A stretch of 64,000 nt of DNA, taken from NCBI GenBank assembly GCA_030141605.1, contig JAQGDQ010000087.1, forward strand, positions 246,001 through 310,000, in the 5' to 3' direction. A program made the translations under genes and the position numbers. The stretch is from Tubiluchus corallicola. Taxonomy: Eukaryota > Priapulida > Priapulimorpha > Priapulimorphida > Tubiluchidae. The notes beneath the pieces are model-generated. The model saw only the letters and a list, made by a program, of their open reading frames with translations. It had not been told where the DNA came from and did no database searches. Positions 60,901-64,000 of the stretch are shown in pieces. Numbering within the stretch: position 1 is the first letter of the stretch; every line of letters starts with the position of its first letter.

Positions 60901-63900
60901 GCCTGTAGCAGTGCCTTGTAACTTGCAATTGTTTTTACAAATTCTTTTACTTACATAAAACTTTAGGTTTTAAATTATAATGCTGTCTGAAATATTTGTG
61001 CTAGTTACGAATATTTCTTCAGAAATAGATATAAGATACTCACACTTATAAAATGCAGTTGAATATAAGATGAAAGACATGTCTTATATTGAAGAAATCA
61101 CAGTATTTTATACTTAACTGTGCTTAACAATATAAATATTTCATATCCATTCTCTAAAGATTACAACTTTACTTCTGTTCACTGGGTTTCCTGTGTGTAG
61201 TCAAATACACACTACTTTCTAAGAAGAATAAACAGTTGTTATTGTGTACTAGCGTACAGTCACTTCAAAACCCATATGATCGTTTTTCTAGCCAGCAAAG
61301 GTACTTCCTAACTTTAATTAACTAGGTAACTTCGACTTGCTTCAAAGCAGTGAGCATTAAAATCTAAATTTATAATTCTTAGATCGTTACTCTTAAATTT
61401 TGCTTGCTAATAAATGTCTTGCACTTTGTGCTGTAGGAACGAAGACCGTTTGTTGCACCCGAGCAAGTCCCCTGGCAACAGGTAACTGAAACTCTCAATC
61501 GTGATATTATGCTCAAGGTTACCGAAGGCCGAGGAAGACCAGCTCGTGGATTTACCGACGAAGATCTCAGCTACCTGGGAGAGAAGCTTTTTGGTCATCG
61601 AGTTTCACCTGAAGTGCTAGTTACTTGGAATAAATTCAACAAGGTAAATGTGTTAAGCAATTTTTTCAGATCCGTGGTATGAAGGTTGAACACTGTGTAG
61701 TCTTTGAACTTTTCTGACTGAGGTCATCGAAATTTTGCTGATTTTGCGAGGAAAGCAAGGTGTAACAGTTTCCTAAGTGCAACAGTAACACACTCAGACT
61801 TTTTTCTACCATACAGTATAGTCATATTTTGACACATCAGAATGCTAGAAAGATTTCATGGCAGCTGCTTTACCTATTACAATAAACTTCACATAACTCT
61901 AATCCAATTGGACTGAAAAAAATGTTAAGTTTGACGATATTTTGCGTTAGGCGATGTTGACCATTTTCCAGCATAGAAACTCAAAACTCCTCCTCCAGAC
62001 AGCGAGCTAAATAGAAGGCAGAAAGTCAACCCTTCTATGCATAAACGACAAGATTTGGTGACATTTTTTTTGTTAGAATTTTCCTGGAAGACTATTCTGT
62101 TTTTGAATTGTACGAAATTTTCTTTTTCTAGAGTATAAGTTGCATTTTTGAGTTATACGGAGTAAATACATGTGTTTTGATTAAATCGACCATAATTTTT
62201 TATTTGAGTTAGGTGAAATTTTGAGTTATATATTTTGAGTCAAGTGATGTTTTTGTGGGAAAAACGAAAGACTTCATGCATTCTGCTGAAACTCTTTGAG
62301 TTAGACAAAAGTTTGAGTTATGCGATTTTAAGTTACGCAGAGTTTAATATAGTATGTTTTAAAACATAATTGCCTTCAGACCTATTGCCTACCTGACTAG
62401 TACCTACACCTTGGCTATTAATAATAAATTTGTCAGTTCGGAAATGTTTATTACAGCATTTCTTTGCTTGTTGAAAAATCTAATTCTAATATGTTTATTT
62501 AAACGTAAAGATGATATTGTTTCAGGATCCTCTTCCACAAAGGGATTTCACATTCTGGCAGTGGTATTACCAAGCAGTGAAGCTGATACGTGAAAATCTC
62601 AAACCTTACTGGAATAGTGGGTGAGCATTCATATAGAGTAAAGACATTTTTGTGTAATTAGCTTCTATGTTTTTTAAAAACAGTTTAAACATTATTAAAT
62701 TGTGAAAATGTGTCAATTATTTGCATAGCTGTTTAGCCACATGATAGTTTTATTTGCAAGAAATAGTAAAATTTGAAATTATTTGGTGTGTGTGATAAGA
62801 ACACCACCTACTGTTACATTTAGTCAGTGTACGTGTTATACATTTGGATTTTTTAATAGCATGCAATCTGTTGCATCCTTGTGCCATAAGGAATTGTGTT
62901 CAAGCATAACTTAGATTTTTCTGTTTTTCTTTTAGTAAAAGGCAGTTTTTTAATGTCCTGTACTATGCTTGTTTTTTAGACTTGTCGCAGGATTTATACC
63001 CAAGAATGTAGCGGAGAAGCTGCTCATGGAACAAGGAGATGGAACATTTTTGGTTCGTTTCTCTGACAGTAAACCAGGTGGCATTACAATAGCTTGGAAG
63101 CAAGTGGATCCCAGCACAAGTAAGAGAAATAATGAAGGCAGAACGTTTTATTTTATAGGGCCAATGACATGAAAAAACTCATTAAATCGTTGCCTAAACC
63201 TCACAATTTTGGTAATCAGTGACACTTCTAAAATCATTTAAATTTTTGCATAGAGGAAGAGAAATGGCTCACTTTCCATAAATAAAGCCTGAAGTCCACT
63301 ATAGCAGTTGCTTGCATAAGTATAATGCTTATGTTTGTGTGCGTGCATGTGTGTGCACATATTAGGTCCATGTTCAGTAGTGTTTTTTATCTAGAGTTAT
63401 GCTTCCATAGAGGTATTACCATCTATTTTAATATAAACCATAGTTTATGCAATACACCATATGTGTACTTGAAGTGCAGTTAAAATTAGTACTACGCGAG
63501 AAAACAATTTAACAGCCTCGTATGTAGGCAATAATTGATAGCCCTTGTCACTGTTGATGATTGGACACCCTGTTACCATTGTTGCCCTGTAGGTGTTCCC
63601 AGCTATTTCTAATCTGTCACTAGAGGAGTAATTAATAAATGGCTCAATGTTAGAGCTAGAGCAAAGTTTGATCAGGTAGTGCAAAACATGAACTTCATAA
63701 TACCCTAGTATTCCTTGCTAGTTGCTACCTTCCTTGCTACGAGTAATTCAGGAAGCTGTCTCTTTGTTTTAGGTCAATCTAAGGTATTTCACTTGGCTGC
63801 TTGGACAGACAGGGACCTTCGTCAGCGTAGTCTTGGAGACAGAATAAAAGACTTGGCATCTCTGACGTATTTATATCAGGCTACTGGTGCTGTACCAAAG

Positions 63901-63937
63901 GATGACGTGTTTCAAGCTTATTATTCGCTAGCCGATT
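43248..63937 (+). CDS. STAT5-like: STAT transcription factor, STAT5/6 type (19 exons, C-terminus beyond window)
   Basis: STATs are latent cytoplasmic factors phosphorylated on a C-terminal tyrosine, dimerising through SH2 and binding TTCN3GAA-type DNA. Exons 43248-43381, 44801-44975, 51435-51524, 52096-52191, 52350-52431, 53953-54107, 54602-54753, 56870-56942, 57147-57229, 57407-57541, 57940-58002, 58222-58309, 59044-59091, 59313-59393, 60580-60672, 61437-61643, 62526-62620, 62980-63119 and 63773-63937 join in phase to 718 codons plus one base. Domains: N-domain (1 to about 125), coiled coil (about 130-320), DNA-binding (about 330-485, with [13 protein letters not shown] and SLKRIKRA), linker (about 486-600), SH2 (from about 610) with the phosphotyrosine Arg (about 643) in FLVRFSDS. 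Many blocks match vertebrate STAT5 closely. The phosphotyrosine and transactivation domain are not in the window. Confidence 0.95.
44801..44975 (+). CDS. STAT5-like: STAT exon 2 (N-domain)
   Basis: [20 protein letters not shown] then [12 protein letters not shown], corresponding to the N-domain helices after QWIE. Acceptor TCTTACAG, donor GTAAGT, leaving in phase 0. Confidence 0.93.
46623..46787 (+). other. small open frame with membrane-like segment; candidate alternative STAT 3' exon
   Basis: Preceded by CCCTATTCTAG, an acceptor-like tract, the 54-codon frame reads [20 protein letters not shown] then [15 protein letters not shown]. It has a roughly 24-residue hydrophobic stretch and ends at TAA inside three overlapping AATAAA signals (46779-46792). 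It begins exactly in the phase (0) that STAT exon 2 leaves. I recognise no family; a chance frame of this size is not rare in such DNA. Confidence 0.25.
47955..48445 (+). mobile_element. LINE ORF2 C-terminal relic
   Basis: One frame reads [20 protein letters not shown] then [10 protein letters not shown] and [17 protein letters not shown], the typical end of LINE polyproteins after the reverse-transcriptase domain. After a frameshift, [20 protein letters not shown] and AADRKQWG continue the conserved tail. The reverse transcriptase itself is missing, so this is a 5'-truncated dead copy. Lies in STAT intron 2, sense orientation. Confidence 0.7.
48723..49244 (-). mobile_element. hAT-like MITE, copy A
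   Basis: Bounded by CAGTGGTGGCTC and its inverse GAGCCACCACTG. Internally it is the reverse complement of the element at 55427-55944; for example AAATTAGTGGGGGTGCTGC here matches GCAAACCCCCACTTATTTT there. Flanking octamers (ATCTTGTT / ATCATCAG) share only four positions, so the target duplication has decayed. No transposase. Confidence 0.75.
51435..51524 (+). CDS. STAT5-like: STAT exon 3 (end of N-domain)
   Basis: [20 protein letters not shown] then [10 protein letters not shown]; aligns with the PLELVxxIRxxLxxEQRLV segment of STAT5. Acceptor TTTCAG, donor GTAAGT, phase 0. Confidence 0.92.
52096..52191 (+). CDS. STAT5-like: STAT exon 4 (start of coiled coil)
   Basis: [20 protein letters not shown] then [12 protein letters not shown]: linker followed by heptad-like helix. 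Acceptor AATTTTAG, donor GTCTGA, phase 0. Confidence 0.88.
52350..52431 (+). CDS. STAT5-like: STAT exon 5 (coiled coil)
   Basis: [20 protein letters not shown] then HSLTMCK, helix 1 of the four-helix coiled coil. Acceptor TTTCGTAG, donor GTGAGT, phase 1. Confidence 0.88.
53953..54107 (+). CDS. STAT5-like: STAT exon 6 (coiled coil)
   Basis: [20 protein letters not shown] and onwards, a Gln/Glu/Lys-rich helix ending LREMRD. Acceptor GTTCTAG, donor GTATGT; phases match exons 5 and 7. Confidence 0.9.
54602..54753 (+). CDS. STAT5-like: STAT exon 7 (coiled coil)
   Basis: [20 protein letters not shown] then [18 protein letters not shown], including the DELxxWKxxQ segment typical of STAT5 coiled coils. 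Donor GTATGT, phase 2. Confidence 0.93.
54893..54989. repeat. (TG)n-(TGCG)n microsatellite
   Basis: About 17 TG units, then about 9 GTGC units, then TG again, within STAT intron 7. It produces stop-free Cys/Val frames that are not coding. Such alternating purine-pyrimidine tracts can adopt Z-DNA. Confidence 0.97.
55427..55944 (+). mobile_element. hAT-like MITE, copy B, with 8-bp target duplication
   Basis: 518 bp from CAGTGGCGGTTCG to CGAGCCGCCACTG, flanked by GCATCAGT (55419-55426) and GTATCAGT (55945-55952), matching at 7 of 8. An 8-bp duplication with CAG...CTG ends is the hAT pattern. Non-coding. Opposite orientation to copy A; both sit in STAT introns. Confidence 0.85.
56341..56540. repeat. 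50-bp tandem repeat, four copies
   Basis: Units at 56341, 56391, 56441 and 56491 of the form TTTTAATAAGTTTTAGAAGA then TAAATGATGTTTAACTTTATTACTACAAAA, with several substitutions between copies. AT-rich, in STAT intron 7. Confidence 0.93.
56870..56942 (+). CDS. STAT5-like: STAT exon 8 (coiled coil)
   Basis: [20 protein letters not shown] then LRNK; equals the CEKLAExIWQxRQQI region of STAT5. Acceptor ATTTTTAG, donor GTAAGT. Confidence 0.9.
57147..57229 (+). CDS. STAT5-like: STAT exon 9 (coiled coil end)
   Basis: [20 protein letters not shown] then LLSNIINE, leading into the DNA-binding domain. Acceptor ATTTTTAG, donor GTAAGT, phase 2. Confidence 0.9.
57407..57541 (+). CDS. STAT5-like: STAT exon 10 (DNA-binding domain start)
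   Basis: [20 protein letters not shown] then [19 protein letters not shown]: the hallmark QPPQVLKT and GGKLN blocks of the STAT immunoglobulin-like DNA-binding domain. Acceptor GCTATAG, donor GTAAGT. Confidence 0.97.
57940..58002 (+). CDS. STAT5-like: STAT exon 11 (DNA-binding domain)
   Basis: [20 protein letters not shown] and L; short exon, phase 1 in and phase 2 out. The donor G|GTAGGT overlaps an apparent TAG stop that is spliced away. Confidence 0.88.
58222..58309 (+). CDS. STAT5-like: STAT exon 12 (DNA-binding domain)
   Basis: [20 protein letters not shown] then KLSALFKNM, matching the SGEILNN...MEYH...LSAxFRNM block of STAT5. Acceptor ATATAG, donor GTACGT, phase 0. Confidence 0.95.
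58351..58418. repeat. 34-bp tandem duplication
   Basis: CACATTTAAATTATGGTCTA followed by GGTAGTTAACTAGT occurs twice in direct succession without a mismatch, in STAT intron 12. A very recent duplication. Confidence 0.95.
59044..59091 (+). CDS. STAT5-like: STAT exon 13 (basic DNA-binding segment)
   Basis: A 16-codon exon, [16 protein letters not shown], the basic SLKRIKRA loop of the STAT DNA-binding domain. Acceptor TTTGTAG, donor GTGAGT, phase 0. Confidence 0.93.
59313..59393 (+). CDS. STAT5-like: STAT exon 14 (DNA-binding domain)
   Basis: [20 protein letters not shown] then VLHFEVW; matches the VTEEKFxxLF block. Acceptor AATTTTAG, donor GTGAGT, phase 0. Confidence 0.94.
59514..60259. mobile_element. 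pogo/Tigger-like MITE in STAT intron 14
   Basis: Left end CAGTAAGTCCTTGCTTAA and right end, reverse-complemented, AAGTAAGTTCTTGCTTAA form a terminal inverted repeat that continues imperfectly for about 45 bp. TA dinucleotides at 59512-59513 and 60260-60261 flank it. Subterminal AACGAAAYGTC blocks recur at both ends. No transposase. Confidence 0.75.
59735..59773. repeat. (TA)n tract
   Basis: Interrupted TA repeat (ATATATATGTGTATATATAT and on) inside the Tigger-like MITE. Confidence 0.9.
60580..60672 (+). CDS. STAT5-like: STAT exon 15 (DNA-binding domain to linker)
   Basis: [20 protein letters not shown] then [11 protein letters not shown], the LPVVVIxHGxQxxxAxAxxLWDNAF block of all STATs. 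Acceptor TTTTCAG, donor GTCAGT, phase 0. Confidence 0.97.
61437..61643 (+). CDS. STAT5-like: STAT exon 16 (linker domain)
   Basis: [20 protein letters not shown] onward to LGEKLFGH and LVTWNKFNK: the linker with the PF-VP-xVxWxxxxExL pattern. GC-richer than the rest of the locus. Acceptor GCTGTAG, donor GTAAAT, phase 0. Confidence 0.96.
62526..62620 (+). CDS. STAT5-like: STAT exon 17 (linker end)
   Basis: [20 protein letters not shown] then [12 protein letters not shown], the FTFWQWFxxxxxLxxxxLxxxWxxG block preceding SH2. Acceptor TTTCAG, donor GTGAGC, phase 2. Confidence 0.96.
62980..63119 (+). CDS. STAT5-like: STAT exon 18 (SH2 domain)
   Basis: [20 protein letters not shown] then [20 protein letters not shown]. 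The Arg of FLVRFSDS binds phosphotyrosine; GGITIAW is STAT5/6-like. Donor GTAAGA, phase 1. A read-through frame to 63172 past the donor is intronic. Confidence 0.97.
63773..63937 (+). CDS. STAT5-like: STAT exon 19 (SH2 C-terminal part; gene continues)
   Basis: [34 protein letters not shown] and [14 protein letters not shown], the SH2 end with the (R)SLxDRxxDL and PKDxxFxxYY motifs. Ended at GAT T|GTGAGT, a strong donor, because STATs continue past this point. Reading on gives a stop at 63964-63966 and would remove the phosphotyrosine. Confidence 0.88.
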
Positions 63938-64000
63938 GTGAGTACATAAGAACAGATTTATTGTAAATTTTCGTGTGTAAGGAACTAAAACAAGCTTTCT

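Overview
The window is a piece of an AT-rich, intron-rich animal nuclear genome. The three protein-coding genes it carries are all metazoan families with GT-AG introns, and the rest is introns, intergenic sequence and decayed transposons. The sequence suggests a marine-type invertebrate bilaterian (deuterostome is possible), but nothing in it fixes the species. I saw no rRNA, complete tRNA, CRISPR or prokaryote-like operon.

Region by region: (1) 1-6.7 kb is non-coding, with a reverse-transcriptase relic (about 1.1-1.3 kb), five near-perfect 58-bp tandem repeats (1945-2234) and SINE-like fragments. (2) 6707-14585, minus strand: a chimaerin (SH2 - C1 - RhoGAP Rac-GTPase activator) read as 11 exons whose phases all join to give 477 residues; only the extreme N-terminus is missing, and a minimal first exon at about 18153 is a candidate. 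(3) 14.6-24.9 kb: the chimaerin 5' region, then intergenic sequence with an inverted pair of minisatellites (18.9 and 19.8 kb), a pogo/Tigger-like MITE (20894-21220) and a CR1-like LINE relic. (4) 24892-37798, plus strand: a complete SLC22-type organic-ion transporter, 11 exons and 554 residues. Its intron 8 is almost wholly occupied by a 2.95-kb element flanked by TTAA, with about 490-bp inverted arms and a 770-bp AGAGAC array inside. (5) 37.8-43.2 kb: 3' UTR/intergenic sequence and the probable STAT promoter with a non-coding or alternative first exon. (6) 43248-63937, plus strand, running off the window: a STAT transcription factor of the STAT5/6 type, 19 exons and 718 codons through the SH2 domain; the C-terminal phosphotyrosine and transactivation segment lies beyond the window. 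Its introns carry two hAT-like MITEs in opposite orientation, a Tigger-like MITE, a LINE relic and several tandem repeats.

The three genes are ordinary single-copy-type metazoan genes. Chimaerin couples phosphotyrosine and diacylglycerol signals to Rac inactivation, SLC22 moves organic ions across the plasma membrane, and STAT carries cytokine/JAK-type signals to the nucleus. I see no evidence that they work as one system. The best leads for novelty are the long-armed TTAA element in the SLC22 intron, a possible alternative terminal STAT exon with a hydrophobic tail at 46623-46787, paired STAT-type sites next to the putative STAT first exon, and the inverted minisatellite pair. I did not find a convincing undescribed multi-gene system.
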